DNA of 64,000 nt from Pseudobdellovibrionaceae bacterium (GCA_016719575.1 JADJYV010000013.1:1674001-1738000), one strand, 5' to 3'. Counted from the first letter of the stretch, positions 39,530 through 48,633 are shown. The notes: generated from the letters alone by a model not told the origin. Numbers and translations: made by a program.

Positions 39530-40011
39530 CCGAAGCCGCAAGTCAAACCCTTGTTCACTTGTCGACGAACTTGGTTGGCGGCACCTTGGCGGCGCAGTCA
39601 GTTGTGGCTAAACTTTTGAAAATTGGCAATATTGTGTCCTCTTCTTCTGTTTACAAAAGATATTTGAGTTCTGCCCGCGTTGACATAAATTCCAATATTG
39701 AAGTGGTCTTTCGTTTTAAAACAGAGTGCGCAGCCGATGAGCTTTTATGGCACTTTAGGCAATATTCGGCGGAAAAAAAGGAGAAACTTCAGCTGCTAGT
39801 GTTTGATGAGCTTGTCGTGCTCGCACCTCAAATTACATTGCCAAACCCTAGTCTCCACACGGATTTACTCGTTGTTCGTTGCGCGGCCGAGGCCTGGCCA
39901 GATTATGAGCATCCGATAATTCAAAAAAGTTTACGAGAAATTGCCGCCCAATCCCCTCCCCCGTTAGATTCGGAGTTTTTTCTTCAGGGAAAAACCCTAG
40001 TTGATTTTTAA
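39526..40011 (+). CDS. HPPK (FolK)-like protein lacking catalytic motif, possible pseudoenzyme
   Basis: 161 residues whose layout follows 6-hydroxymethyl-7,8-dihydropterin pyrophosphokinase: LVHLSTNLVGG (like GSNL), IVSSSSVYKR (like VSSxYxT), AADELLWHFRQ (like PEELL) and ITLPNPSLHTDLLVVRCAAEAWP (like LTLPHPRLHxRxFVLxPLAEIAP). The segment that should contain the Mg2+ ligands (WGPRxLDLD) is shortened to EKKEKLQLLVFDE, so the Asp pair is lost. It may be a pseudoenzyme or regulatory relative. It overlaps dapB by 4 bp and is probably co-translated. The homology call is by eye and should be tested. Confidence 0.65.
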   Translation: MTEAASQTLVHLSTNLVGGTLAAQSVVAKLLKIGNIVSSSSVYKRYLSSARVDINSNIEVVFRFKTECAADELLWHFRQYSAEKKEKLQLLVFDELVVLAPQITLPNPSLHTDLLVVRCAAEAWPDYEHPIIQKSLREIAAQSPPPLDSEFFLQGKTLVDF

Positions 40012-40047
40012 TTTGTCCGGACGTAAAGATGGTGTTCTGGAGGAACG

Positions 40048-40698
40048 ATGAAGTTTTTTATCGACACGGCGGAAATCGAAGAAATAAAGCAAGCAAACTT
40101 ACGTGGGTGGGTTGATGGCGTTACAACGAACCCAACGTTAATAGCAAAAGCGGGAAAACCATTTTTTGACGTTATAAAAGAAATTTGTAAAGAGGTCCCG
40201 GGTAAGCCCGTTTCTGCCGAGGTTATAAGCCTCAAGGCGGACGAAATGTTTAGCGAAGGTTTAGAGCTCGCGAAGCTTTCAGACAATGTCGTTGTGAAAA
40301 TTCCTATGTGTGAAGACGGGATGATCGCCGTAAAGAAACTAAAGGCTGCGGGTATTCGAACGAACGTGACCCTAGTCTTTTCGCCAGTACAGGCATTATT
40401 GGCAGCTAAGGCGGGCGCAAGTATGGTATCACCCTTTGTTGGTCGTTTAGATGACATAGGTATTGAAGGAATGGATATGGTTAGTCAGGTTATTCAAATC
40501 TATCAAAACTATGACTTTGATACTGAGGTATTGGTGGCCAGCGTAAGAAGCCCGATGCATATTCAAATTTCAGCCGAAATGGGAGCTGACATTGCAACGA
40601 TTCCTTTTAAGGTCATGCAGCAGATGACCAATCATCCGCTTACAGACAAAGGTATTAAAATGTTTTTGGATGACTGGAATAAGGCACAAAAGAAGTAA
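40048..40698 (+). CDS. tal: Transaldolase / fructose-6-phosphate aldolase family protein
   Basis: 216-residue (beta/alpha)8 protein of the small transaldolase subfamily (TalC/FSA). Motifs are [25 protein letters not shown], the Schiff-base lysine in VVVKIP (Lys84) and ITTxxxF-like [15 protein letters not shown], then [14 protein letters not shown]. Transaldolase versus F6P aldolase activity cannot be told by eye. GGAGG lies upstream. It follows the dap cluster after 36 bp. Confidence 0.92.
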   Translation: MKFFIDTAEIEEIKQANLRGWVDGVTTNPTLIAKAGKPFFDVIKEICKEVPGKPVSAEVISLKADEMFSEGLELAKLSDNVVVKIPMCEDGMIAVKKLKAAGIRTNVTLVFSPVQALLAAKAGASMVSPFVGRLDDIGIEGMDMVSQVIQIYQNYDFDTEVLVASVRSPMHIQISAEMGADIATIPFKVMQQMTNHPLTDKGIKMFLDDWNKAQKK

Positions 40699-40708
40699 GA
40701 TAAATAAA

Positions 40709-41140
40709 ATGAAGCGCGTTATTCTTCTGTTCTTCTATATTCTGACCGGCTGCCAGACGCAGGGTGTTGTCCTAAGGGACACGCCCCTTAATATTAGCGA
40801 GACGAGAAAAGCAATCGCAAGCGTTATAGGACAGCCCCGCGCCACAAGTGAAAACGGGCGTGAGATGGTTTCCAAATACTACGACCGCAAGGGAACAAAA
40901 GACGAAGAGCAAATGAAAACTGTGCGCGAGCGCTTTTCAACTCACATTACCATTTTGGGTGATCGACGACCTTACGATATACAAATTGAAGTTGTTGTTG
41001 AGATCCGTGATCACGATGGAAAATATCAGGTAGTTGAGCGAGACGAAGCTCGGGCCCAAGCCATCTCAATTGAAATTCAAAAAGCACTTGTCCAAAGTCG
41101 CGACAACCGCAACCTCATTGACGACTTTCGGGCTTACTAA
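40709..41140 (+). CDS. Small lipoprotein of unknown function
   Basis: 143 residues from ATG 40709; an earlier in-frame start at 40670 would lie inside the transaldolase gene. The signal (FFYILTGC) has a lipobox with Cys15. The remainder is alpha/beta with charged segments (RERFSTHITILGD, EVVVEIRDHDGKYQVV). I do not recognise the family. It may be an assembly or envelope lipoprotein, and lies just after the transaldolase gene. Confidence 0.78.
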   Translation: MKRVILLFFYILTGCQTQGVVLRDTPLNISETRKAIASVIGQPRATSENGREMVSKYYDRKGTKDEEQMKTVRERFSTHITILGDRRPYDIQIEVVVEIRDHDGKYQVVERDEARAQAISIEIQKALVQSRDNRNLIDDFRAY

Positions 41141-41187
41141 ATAAGATAAAAGAGTAGTCAAATACGGAAGTTTGACCAGGAGTCTTT

Positions 41188-43104
41188 TTGATAGCCAAGG
41201 ACAGAGCGCTGCCCATTTCTTTGTTAATGTTACTTTTTGCTCTTCCAGTGCAAATGAAGGCCTTGAAGTATGCTCCGATTTATACGGCACTTACTATCCG
41301 AGCAAACAAAAAGCTACCCCCTCATGCTGCATATATAGACAGCGCTAACGAAAGAAATTGGAATCATTGGATCGAGTTTGAACAGAAACCGAAGAAAGTA
41401 TTATTGGCGGGCACGCCAGAGGTCAATCAACAAGGGCCATATGTTTTAACACAAAAACGTGTATTAGAGCCCATTGTTATTCGCAAAAATGCCGAAGAAT
41501 CCGTTGCTTTAAATTCTCAGGGTTTTAAGACGGCAACTCAGGCACGCCAAGAAATTGAAGCCCCTAATTGGATACGAGATGTTGTGCGTATGCCACAAAT
41601 TTTAGACCGCAAGCCTGAAATTTCAATTGCGGACCTTCGAGCGGCTAAAAGAATTGCTGGATTTATTGAACTAAGAGACGGTCTTGCCGTAACAAATGAG
41701 CATCATATCGAAGTGCGAAGATCTGATGAGGGCGTTTATCGCGAGGCCGGCCATGTTGATTTGGCGAAGGGATACTATTCTATTGATGTCGCAGACTCTT
41801 CTGGAACGATATTAGCGAGACTCGTCGACAAAGCAGGAAATGTTCTTGGCGAAGGTAGTTTTCGAGTTGCCCAGACGCCACCATCTGAACGCTTGATCTA
41901 TGGACCGCGCTTAGTCGTTGCTCCGAACCCAACTTGGCCTGTTTCTGTGAGAAGTTATTATGCTCCGGCAAATTCACCCGCGAAGCAGAGCCCATCAAGA
42001 GAACAAACACCCACGCGAACAACAGCTCTCGCAAGAGAGCTAGACCTCCCGACCAGCCAGAGTGGAGAGTCCAAATTAGAAAATGTTGTTCGAGGTTCTA
42101 GCACCGTCGTTCGCGCAGCGATGGCAGGACATAGAGTAAGTAATAAAATCATGGTTTCTGGCAAAGAATCCTTTGATCTAATTGCGTTTCCTGACTCAAT
42201 GATCGAAGCACTTAAAAGCATTGTGGAAGAGCCCGGAGTCCTAAGAACAGAGCTTAAAGAAACGACGGTTGTTTGGGGGAGAGTTACGTTAGATGGCAAG
42301 CCAGTTTCTGGGGTTAGTGTCACTTCTGAAACCGACTCTGAAGCAAAAGCTATTTACTTTAATGAGTTTATGATTCCGGATTTGAAACTGACATCGACAA
42401 GCACAAATGGGATGTACGCATTCATTAATATTCAGCAGGGGTTTAATGCAATCCTTGCCCAACGTGGCGAGGCTTATTTTGGACATCAAAACGTTGAAGT
42501 GGAACTTGGAGCTGTGGCAATTGGGGATATTCAAAGTTCACTACGAACGGAGAGCGTAAAAATTCGAGCCTTTGATGCTTTCTCAGGAGCGCCCGTGCAG
42601 TTGACCGCGAGCCTTCAAGGGCTCACGCAGCCAGTTGTTTTAGAGGAGGGTGTTTCTTTTGTGTCTCTTGCTCAAGTGCCTCGACTTAGTATGATATACA
42701 CAGAAACAGATCCGCAGTATGTTTCCGCCAACTACTTTTATAACGATCAAGACACATATATCCACTTGCCGGTTATTTCGAAAGACTGGCTAGATAGGCT
42801 GAAGGCGCAGGCGAAGATCGATCAGGAGCCTGACGTTGCAACAATTGTAGGTTTTTTTGGAGAAGAGGATTTCGAAGTCTACCTTGCGGGCGAAACAAAA
42901 AACTCTTCTGCCAAGATTGTCTATTTTGACGCCACAGGGAATGTGATATCAAAAGGAGCTGCCGGCGGTGGTTTCGTGATGTTTAATGTGCCGATAAAAA
43001 CTCAAGAAGTTGTCGTCATTGGAACCGAATCAGAGAAAATTTATTCTAAGGTTGTTCCGACGGATCTCGAGGCCACCTCTGTATTGAATTTTACATCTTA
43101 TTAG
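41188..43104 (+). CDS. Large exported beta-rich protein, function unknown
   Basis: 638 residues from TTG 41188, which has AGGAG a few nt upstream. A hydrophobic segment at 8-24 (ISLLMLLFALPVQMKA) is a signal peptide. The rest is beta-rich: an Ig-like part near 165-230 (RSDEGVYREAGHVDLAKG), a Ser/Thr/Pro linker near 260-300, then a carboxypeptidase-regulatory-like sandwich near 370-420 (VWGRVTLDGKPVSGVSV). I do not recognise the family. The 3' end overlaps murD tail to tail by 14 bp. Confidence 0.75.
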   Translation: MIAKDRALPISLLMLLFALPVQMKALKYAPIYTALTIRANKKLPPHAAYIDSANERNWNHWIEFEQKPKKVLLAGTPEVNQQGPYVLTQKRVLEPIVIRKNAEESVALNSQGFKTATQARQEIEAPNWIRDVVRMPQILDRKPEISIADLRAAKRIAGFIELRDGLAVTNEHHIEVRRSDEGVYREAGHVDLAKGYYSIDVADSSGTILARLVDKAGNVLGEGSFRVAQTPPSERLIYGPRLVVAPNPTWPVSVRSYYAPANSPAKQSPSREQTPTRTTALARELDLPTSQSGESKLENVVRGSSTVVRAAMAGHRVSNKIMVSGKESFDLIAFPDSMIEALKSIVEEPGVLRTELKETTVVWGRVTLDGKPVSGVSVTSETDSEAKAIYFNEFMIPDLKLTSTSTNGMYAFINIQQGFNAILAQRGEAYFGHQNVEVELGAVAIGDIQSSLRTESVKIRAFDAFSGAPVQLTASLQGLTQPVVLEEGVSFVSLAQVPRLSMIYTETDPQYVSANYFYNDQDTYIHLPVISKDWLDRLKAQAKIDQEPDVATIVGFFGEEDFEVYLAGETKNSSAKIVYFDATGNVISKGAAGGGFVMFNVPIKTQEVVVIGTESEKIYSKVVPTDLEATSVLNFTSY

Positions 43105-44389
43105 AAGAAAATCTTTGAATGGCCTCAATAAAAAAGCGGCCCCGGTCTTCAAAACTACGGAATTCATCTAAGCTTGTTCCGCCAGGGCTTAGCAACACAG
43201 TGTCGCCAGCGGCAGCTTGCAAAAAAACCTGTGAGAGTGCAGGCCCGAGAGAGTTAAACAATTCTCCAGGAAGCTGAGACTTCTGCTGGGCAAGGGATCG
43301 GCATTCTCCAAAAAATAGAAACAAAGTGTTTTTTAGTTCAGCAAAGGGACGAAGCGTTTCCCAGGGAAGATTTTTGTCCTTGCCGCCGAGCAAAACAAAA
43401 AGACGCCCCTCGGGTTGAAGCGTTTGCCGAGCGACTTGAACAGCTGTTAGCACGCTGTCTATCGCGGTGGCCTTGCTATCATTAATGAATTGAATTCCAT
43501 TAAAAACACCAACATTTTCGAGACGGTGAGGTAAGCCTTTAAAATTTTTCATAGCCTGAATCGCAGATATTGGCCAGTGACACTTAAGTGCGATCTCTGC
43601 TGCGAGGGCAAGATTGTCCTGGTTATGGGATCCAAGAAGAGCCGAATGAGAAAGAGCTAAAGGTCTAAGGGCCCGACTTTCCTTTGAACAGAGAATGCAA
43701 CGATCAAATTCGGGTTGTTTTTTTGCAAAATCCAACAGGTCGCCGCCATTTGAATTTAAAAAGACAGCGCCCTTGGTTTTTTTGAGTATTTGCCACTTTG
43801 TTGAGTAATATTCTTCGAGTGAGGAGTACCTCTCCTGATGATTTACGGATAAAAATGTAATGGCAGAGTGATCTAAAAGGAGGGCAGAACAGTTTTCTAG
43901 TTGATAGCTTGAGAGCTCCAAAATAAGCCAGGAGGCTTTTTTTCTTTTTCCCGTGGCAAGCTCAAACGCATAATCACAAAGGGGCGTTCCTAGATTGCCA
44001 CCAACGAAACCACTTTTATCAAAGCTAAGCAGACCAGCACCAAGAAGCGAAACTGTGGTGCTTTTTCCAAGAGCGCCAGTTACGCCGATAATTCGCTCGT
44101 CAGTAAGAAAATTGCAGGCCAAATTTATCTCACTTGTGATTTTTATACCAGCGCGCCGGGCTGCTTCAATCCAAGGCAATCGGAGGGGAACTCCTGGCGA
44201 CACGACTAAAGTTTTGGGCCGGCCGCTTTCAATCAATTTTTGCGGGTCTGAAAATTGGGCCGGAGCCTTGAGATCAAAAGTAAGCACATCCTCTTTTTTG
44301 AAGCCTTGGAGGCTGAGAAGTCGTTCGGCGGACTCCCCGCTTTTGCCCATTCCTATGATTGCAATAGGTGTTTCTAACATAAGTGCCAT
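43091..44389 (-). CDS. murD: UDP-N-acetylmuramoyl-L-alanine--D-glutamate ligase
   Basis: Cytoplasmic Mur ligase adding D-Glu to UDP-MurNAc-Ala. Motifs are the N-terminal Rossmann (AIIGMGKSGESAERLL), the ATP loop VTGALGKSTTVSLLG (about residues 104-118), SSYQLENC, NHQERYSSLEEYYSTKW, INDSKATA and the C-terminal LLSPGGTSLDEF. The loop usually reads GTNGKS/T; here Asn is Leu (GALGKST). At 432 residues length is normal. It is isolated from mraY/murG, unlike the usual dcw cluster. Confidence 0.93.
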   Translation of the reverse strand: MALMLETPIAIIGMGKSGESAERLLSLQGFKKEDVLTFDLKAPAQFSDPQKLIESGRPKTLVVSPGVPLRLPWIEAARRAGIKITSEINLACNFLTDERIIGVTGALGKSTTVSLLGAGLLSFDKSGFVGGNLGTPLCDYAFELATGKRKKASWLILELSSYQLENCSALLLDHSAITFLSVNHQERYSSLEEYYSTKWQILKKTKGAVFLNSNGGDLLDFAKKQPEFDRCILCSKESRALRPLALSHSALLGSHNQDNLALAAEIALKCHWPISAIQAMKNFKGLPHRLENVGVFNGIQFINDSKATAIDSVLTAVQVARQTLQPEGRLFVLLGGKDKNLPWETLRPFAELKNTLFLFFGECRSLAQQKSQLPGELFNSLGPALSQVFLQAAAGDTVLLSPGGTSLDEFRSFEDRGRFFIEAIQRFSSNKM

Positions 44390-44461
44390 AGTCTCTCAAA
44401 AATGTGCCTTTGCAAAGCAGAGATTCTTAGTTCAAAATTAAAATAATGTTTGGGGTGAGGA

Positions 44462-45928
44462 GTGGAAATTTTAGCGTTGCCGAGCTTTAAAAGCGCAAGA
44501 TATACAGCTGTTGTGAGCGATTTGCATCTGTGTGAGGCCGAACCAGAAAATCCCAAATATCCTCTCTGGAAAAAATTTAAGACAAAACAATTCTTTTTCG
44601 ATGAAGTTTTTGCAAGCTTTCTTAAAGAAATTGAGGACAAAGCAAAAGACGAAAAGGTAGAGCTCATTCTCAATGGCGATATTTTTGATTTTGACAGTGT
44701 TCTTCGGCTACCGAAAGACCCAGTATTCAAAGTTGATCACTTAGAGCGAAAAAGAGGCCTCTACCCGCGAGCGGAGAGATCCAGGTTTAAGATTAAAGTC
44801 ATTTTAGAAGATCACCCAATCTTTGTCGAAGCCATTGCAGGCTTTGTAACTCGAGGCCACCGTGTCGTTTTTGTTATGGGAAACCATGATCTTGAATTGC
44901 ACTTTTTAGAGACACAGGATGAGATTTTTAAAGCATTAAACTTAAACGAGAATAGTCGCAATCATGTGCGTTTTGTTGAGTGGTTTTACATTTCTAACGA
45001 GGACACTCTTATAGAGCACGGCAATCAGTACGACCCTTATTGTCTATGTGAAGATCCTATCAATCCATATGTACAGGGCTATAACTACGTTTCTTTGAAG
45101 CTACCCTTTGGCAATCTTGCTTGTCGCTATATCATGAATGGGCTTGGATTCTTTAATCCTCATGTCGACGCCAACTATATTATGGGAATCAAGGAGTATG
45201 TGACTATTTTTCTAAGGTATATGGCAAGGGCACAGCCGTTTTTGCTATTTACCTGGTTTTTTGGATCCCTGGTCACCCTGACGCAGTCATTTAAGGACCG
45301 CCTCTCTGCTCCAATTCGAAACCCCCTTAAAGTTGAGGAGAGAGTGGAAATTATTGCAAAAAAAGCAAATGCTGAGCCAAGAATGGTGCGTGAACTTAAG
45401 GAACTCTTTGTTGCCCCAGCAGCCAGCAATCCTTTTTTGCTAGCGCGAGAGTTGTGGCTAGATCGTGCCTTTTTAATTGGGGTTGCGTTCTTTCTGATTT
45501 TTGAGCTTTTTATTTTTATTCGCCAGGTTTATGACTTGTCGTTTTTTTGGGCGTTTATTCCTTTGTTCTCTTTGCTGCCCTTTTTTTTATTTTACAGCCA
45601 ATCGATTACATCGATGGTTTCAAGTTACAAAGAACCAAGCGAAAGGATCCTGGCAATGGCAAGCGCCATCACTCGGGTTAAACGAATCATATATGGGCAT
45701 ACTCATGCTGTCCGACATGAAATGATTGGGGCTGTCGAACACCTTAACTCTGGCTGTTGGTCACCCGCCTTTTTGGATATTGAATGCACGAAGCCGATTG
45801 ATCAGAAGACGTATGTTTGGATCGCTCCAACAGAAAGCGGAGAGCGCCAGGCAGAGCTCTATAGATTTTTGGAAGGACGTTCTCAGTTGTATTCCGCAAC
45901 CGGGAGTCGCGAAGTAAAAAACCCCTAA
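44462..45928 (+). CDS. Membrane-anchored calcineurin-like metallophosphoesterase
   Basis: 488 residues. The phosphoesterase core has the metal-binding motifs VSDLHLCE (about 19-26), LNGDIFDFDS, VMGNHDLELH and, after an insert, YGHTHAVRHE. The insert (about 245-390) holds two or three hydrophobic segments (AQPFLLFTWFFGSLVTL; FLIGVAFFLIFELFIFI; FIPLFSLLPFFLFYS), so part of the protein is in the membrane. Such a split is unusual. Start GTG 44462 has GAGG upstream. Substrate unknown (phospho-lipid, nucleotide or protein). Confidence 0.85.
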   Translation: MEILALPSFKSARYTAVVSDLHLCEAEPENPKYPLWKKFKTKQFFFDEVFASFLKEIEDKAKDEKVELILNGDIFDFDSVLRLPKDPVFKVDHLERKRGLYPRAERSRFKIKVILEDHPIFVEAIAGFVTRGHRVVFVMGNHDLELHFLETQDEIFKALNLNENSRNHVRFVEWFYISNEDTLIEHGNQYDPYCLCEDPINPYVQGYNYVSLKLPFGNLACRYIMNGLGFFNPHVDANYIMGIKEYVTIFLRYMARAQPFLLFTWFFGSLVTLTQSFKDRLSAPIRNPLKVEERVEIIAKKANAEPRMVRELKELFVAPAASNPFLLARELWLDRAFLIGVAFFLIFELFIFIRQVYDLSFFWAFIPLFSLLPFFLFYSQSITSMVSSYKEPSERILAMASAITRVKRIIYGHTHAVRHEMIGAVEHLNSGCWSPAFLDIECTKPIDQKTYVWIAPTESGERQAELYRFLEGRSQLYSATGSREVKNP

Positions 45929-45949
45929 CTTATGCGCCGCACGAAAAGA

Positions 45950-45979
45950 TTGAATTTGTCATTAACCAGGCGCTATGCA
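45950..45979 (+). promoter_or_regulatory. Possible histone gene promoter
   Basis: TTGAAT at 45950-45955 and TATGCA at 45974-45979 are spaced 18 bp and lie about 40 bp before the histone start. Both are imperfect matches to -35 and -10. The histone gene probably needs its own promoter because the protein is expected to be abundant. Confidence 0.4.
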
Positions 45980-46020
45980 AACCTTTAAGTGTTTTAAAGC
46001 TAAAACGGAGGCTAAGGACT

Positions 46021-46215
46021 ATGTCAGAAGTACTAGTGGTTACTAGCAAAGTAAAAAAACTGATCAAAGAAAAGGGTGGAATGAACACCTCTGCTGAAAC
46101 GATCGACGTTTTGAGCAAGGCTATTGAACAACTTTGTTTGAAAGGTGTTGATAGCGCAAAGGCAGATGGTCGTAAGACCGTGATGGCTCGCGATATCGTT
46201 ATTGACCACCTATAG
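46021..46215 (+). CDS. Bacterial histone-fold protein (Bd0055-like nucleoid histone)
   Basis: 64 residues matching a single histone fold. A short helix (SKVKKLIKEKGG) and loop precede the long central helix (AETIDVLSKAIEQLCLKGVDSAKAD), then the RKTVMARDIV segment supplying the Arg-Asp pair typical of archaeal and Bdellovibrio histones. The N-terminus MSEVLVVTSKVKK is like Bdellovibrio Bd0055, which coats DNA and is essential there. There is no other domain. The gene is a monocistron with AAGGA just before ATG. It lies between a phosphoesterase gene and convergent ligA, about 50 genes from oriC. Confidence 0.9.
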   Translation: MSEVLVVTSKVKKLIKEKGGMNTSAETIDVLSKAIEQLCLKGVDSAKADGRKTVMARDIVIDHL

Positions 46216-46241
46216 TTAAATCCAGACTGACTCGTTAATTA

Positions 46242-46275
46242 AATGGCTCTGACATACATCAGAGCTATTTTGTCA
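46242..46275. terminator. Terminator after the histone gene, overlapping ligA 3' end
   Basis: Stem of 11 bp with one G-T pair (AATGGCTCTGA/TCAGAGCTATT, loop CATACA) followed by T-rich sequence. The right arm includes the ligA stop codon, so it can also end ligA transcription from the other side. Confidence 0.82.
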
Positions 46276-48265
46276 TTTTTATTAGTTCTTCCCAAGAGAT
46301 GATTTTAACACCTAGGCTCTCGGCCTTTTCTACTTTCGACCCGGGATCCTCACCAACGACCAAGTAGTTCAGCTTTGATGAGACAGACCCCAAGATCTTT
46401 CCGCCATTCTTTTCAATAAAATCTTTCGCCGCGTCTCTCTTCACTTCGAGTGTGCCGGTAATCAAAAAACTTTTTCCGGCAAGTTCTCCAACGGCCGCTC
46501 GTTGTGGTGCCGCAATTTCTAAACCAAGAGAAATCAGTGCGCGGACTTCGTTTGCGAGCTTAGGATTCGATATCCACGCGAGAATTGCTTGGGCGACTTT
46601 ATTTCCAATTTCTGGAACTAGCAGTAAGGACTCTTCGGTGGCATCCAAAAAGTTTTCTATAGTTCCAAAGTGGTCGGCGAGATGTTTGGCGGTTTGTTCG
46701 CCAACAAAGCGAATTCCCAAGGCAAAAATAAATCGCGCTAAGGATGTTTTCTTGCTGGAATGTATGCTCTTAATCACATTTTCTGCAGACTTATCGCCTT
46801 GTCGATCGAGCGTTAGGAGATCTTGTTTGGAAAGGCGGTAAAGGTCGCTAAATTTGGTAACAAGCTTTTTGTCGACGAGAGACTCAATGAGGCGATCGCC
46901 AACCTTGTCGAGATTCATGGCGCGTCGAGAGACAAAATGTTTTAGGGATTCTTTAAGAATAGCCTGGCAAAGAGGGTTTGTACACCGAGTGATGACCTCA
47001 CCCTCCAACTTTTGAACCGCAGTAAGGCACGAGGGGCAGTGGCTAGGAATCACAAATGGCTGCGTAGATTTGGGTCTCTTTTGCAATATGACCTGGACAA
47101 TTTCAGGAATAACATCGCCCGCTCTCTGGACGATCACTGAATCACCAATACGAACGTCTTTTCGGTCAATTTCTTCTTGGTTGTGAAGAGTCGCATTTGT
47201 TATTGTGACTCCCCCTACTTTGACAGGACTCATAATTGCAACAGGAGTGAGCGCTCCGGTTCTTCCCACCTGAACGACGATATTTTCAATGGTCGTCTCG
47301 GCCTGCTGAGGTTTGAACTTTGCGGCGGTCGCCCAGCGAGGACTGCGAGCGACAAGTCCTAAATCGTCTTGCAAACGGAAAGAGTTTGCCTTGATTACAA
47401 TACCATCAATGTCAAATGGAAGACGTGGGCGCTCAGTTTCTATGAAGTGATAATAAGACACGGCCTCGCTGGCATTTTTGCAAACACGCACTAAGCCCGG
47501 ATGTAAAAGAGAAACCGTGGGTATGCCGACATTTGAAAAATACTCACCAAGCTGATCTTGTTTTTCGAAAACAAGCCCTTCTGTTTCACCGATCGCATAA
47601 GCAAAAAACTTCAAAGGTCGGCTGCTCGCAATTTTTGAATCAAGCTGACGAATCGTACCTGCGGCGGCATTTCGGGGATTCGCAAAGGTTTGCTGACCAT
47701 TCTCCTGCTGCTGTGAGTTTAGTTTTTCAAAATCTTTTTTGAAAATAAGGATTTCACCGCGCACCTCAAGCAAGCGAGGGGGAGATGGTGTTTTCAATTT
47801 CAGTGGAATGGACTTGATGGTTTTTACATTTTGCGTGACGTCCTCGCCAAGGGACCCATCGCCACGGGTAAGCGCCCGTGTTAAAATGCCATTTTCATAA
47901 ATAAGCTCAATAGAGAGGCCATCGAATTTTGGTTCAGCAAAGTATTCAATTTCATCTGTGCTATTCAATATCTTTTTAACTCGCTCATCAAAACTAACTA
48001 TATCTACTGGGCTATAGCTGTTGGACAGCGAAAGCATTGGACGTCGATGACTCACTTTTTCAAAAAAAACCAAAGGTGCCGCCCCGACACGCTGAGAGGG
48101 AGAGTCGCTTTTGTCAAGGTCAGGTTCCCGGAGTTCTAGGCGGAGCAGCTCTTCGAACAAAAGATCATATTCTTGGTCAGAAATAGTAGGACGATCTAGC
48201 ATATGATAGTTGTAGTCGTGCTCAGAAATGATTTTTTTAAGCTCTTCATGGCGCTTTTTAGACAT
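46265..48265 (-). CDS. ligA: NAD-dependent DNA ligase
   Basis: Seals nicks in replication and repair. Domain order is Ia (HDYNYHMLDRPTISDQEYD), adenylation with KxDG motif (EPKFDGLSIE, Lys113), OB fold, Zn finger (CPSC and CTNPLC), HhH and C-terminal BRCT (about 590-666). The 666-residue length is typical. It is convergent with the histone gene and shares the terminator hairpin. Confidence 0.97.
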   Translation of the reverse strand: MSKKRHEELKKIISEHDYNYHMLDRPTISDQEYDLLFEELLRLELREPDLDKSDSPSQRVGAAPLVFFEKVSHRRPMLSLSNSYSPVDIVSFDERVKKILNSTDEIEYFAEPKFDGLSIELIYENGILTRALTRGDGSLGEDVTQNVKTIKSIPLKLKTPSPPRLLEVRGEILIFKKDFEKLNSQQQENGQQTFANPRNAAAGTIRQLDSKIASSRPLKFFAYAIGETEGLVFEKQDQLGEYFSNVGIPTVSLLHPGLVRVCKNASEAVSYYHFIETERPRLPFDIDGIVIKANSFRLQDDLGLVARSPRWATAAKFKPQQAETTIENIVVQVGRTGALTPVAIMSPVKVGGVTITNATLHNQEEIDRKDVRIGDSVIVQRAGDVIPEIVQVILQKRPKSTQPFVIPSHCPSCLTAVQKLEGEVITRCTNPLCQAILKESLKHFVSRRAMNLDKVGDRLIESLVDKKLVTKFSDLYRLSKQDLLTLDRQGDKSAENVIKSIHSSKKTSLARFIFALGIRFVGEQTAKHLADHFGTIENFLDATEESLLLVPEIGNKVAQAILAWISNPKLANEVRALISLGLEIAAPQRAAVGELAGKSFLITGTLEVKRDAAKDFIEKNGGKILGSVSSKLNYLVVGEDPGSKVEKAESLGVKIISWEELIKMTK

Positions 48266-48351
48266 AGGGGATTAAGTACCATGACCCTGTTTGACTGTGA
48301 AAGGAAATTTGATTAGCTTAAGAAGCTTCTATTACTCCGAAGGAGAGTCCC

Positions 48352-48633
48352 TTGATCGATAAAAAAACCATTGAGCACATTGCAAAATTAGCGCGCCTAG
48401 AAATCACTGATCTCGAAGCGACCGAGTATAGTCAGCAGCTAGGAAAAGCCCTAACGCACTTCGAGCAGATTTCGAAAATCAATACCGATGGTGTTGAGCC
48501 GCTTTTAACCCCGGCAGAAATCGAACCCTTTTGGCGGGAAGATGAGCCGAAGCAAGAGTTTACTCCCGAAGAAATGACGAGAAACGCGCCTTCAAGAGCC
48601 GGCAATTTATTTAAAGTTCCTCCGGTCGTATAA
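48352..48633 (+). CDS. gatC: Aspartyl/glutamyl-tRNA amidotransferase subunit C
   Basis: 93 residues starting at TTG 48352, with AAGGAG 8 nt upstream. The family signature is IDKKTIEHIAKLARLEIT (N-terminus), then ALTHFEQISKINTDGVEPLLTP and the C-terminal NAPSRAGNLFKVPPVV. GatC holds GatA and GatB together. It heads gatC-gatA-gatB, with a 9-bp gap to gatA. Confidence 0.95.
   Translation: MIDKKTIEHIAKLARLEITDLEATEYSQQLGKALTHFEQISKINTDGVEPLLTPAEIEPFWREDEPKQEFTPEEMTRNAPSRAGNLFKVPPVV

Noticed and set aside
43091..43104. Tail-to-tail overlap of the unknown protein and murD as a possible regulatory antisense region
   Set aside because: 14-bp convergent overlaps are common in compact genomes and no terminator or other structure was seen.
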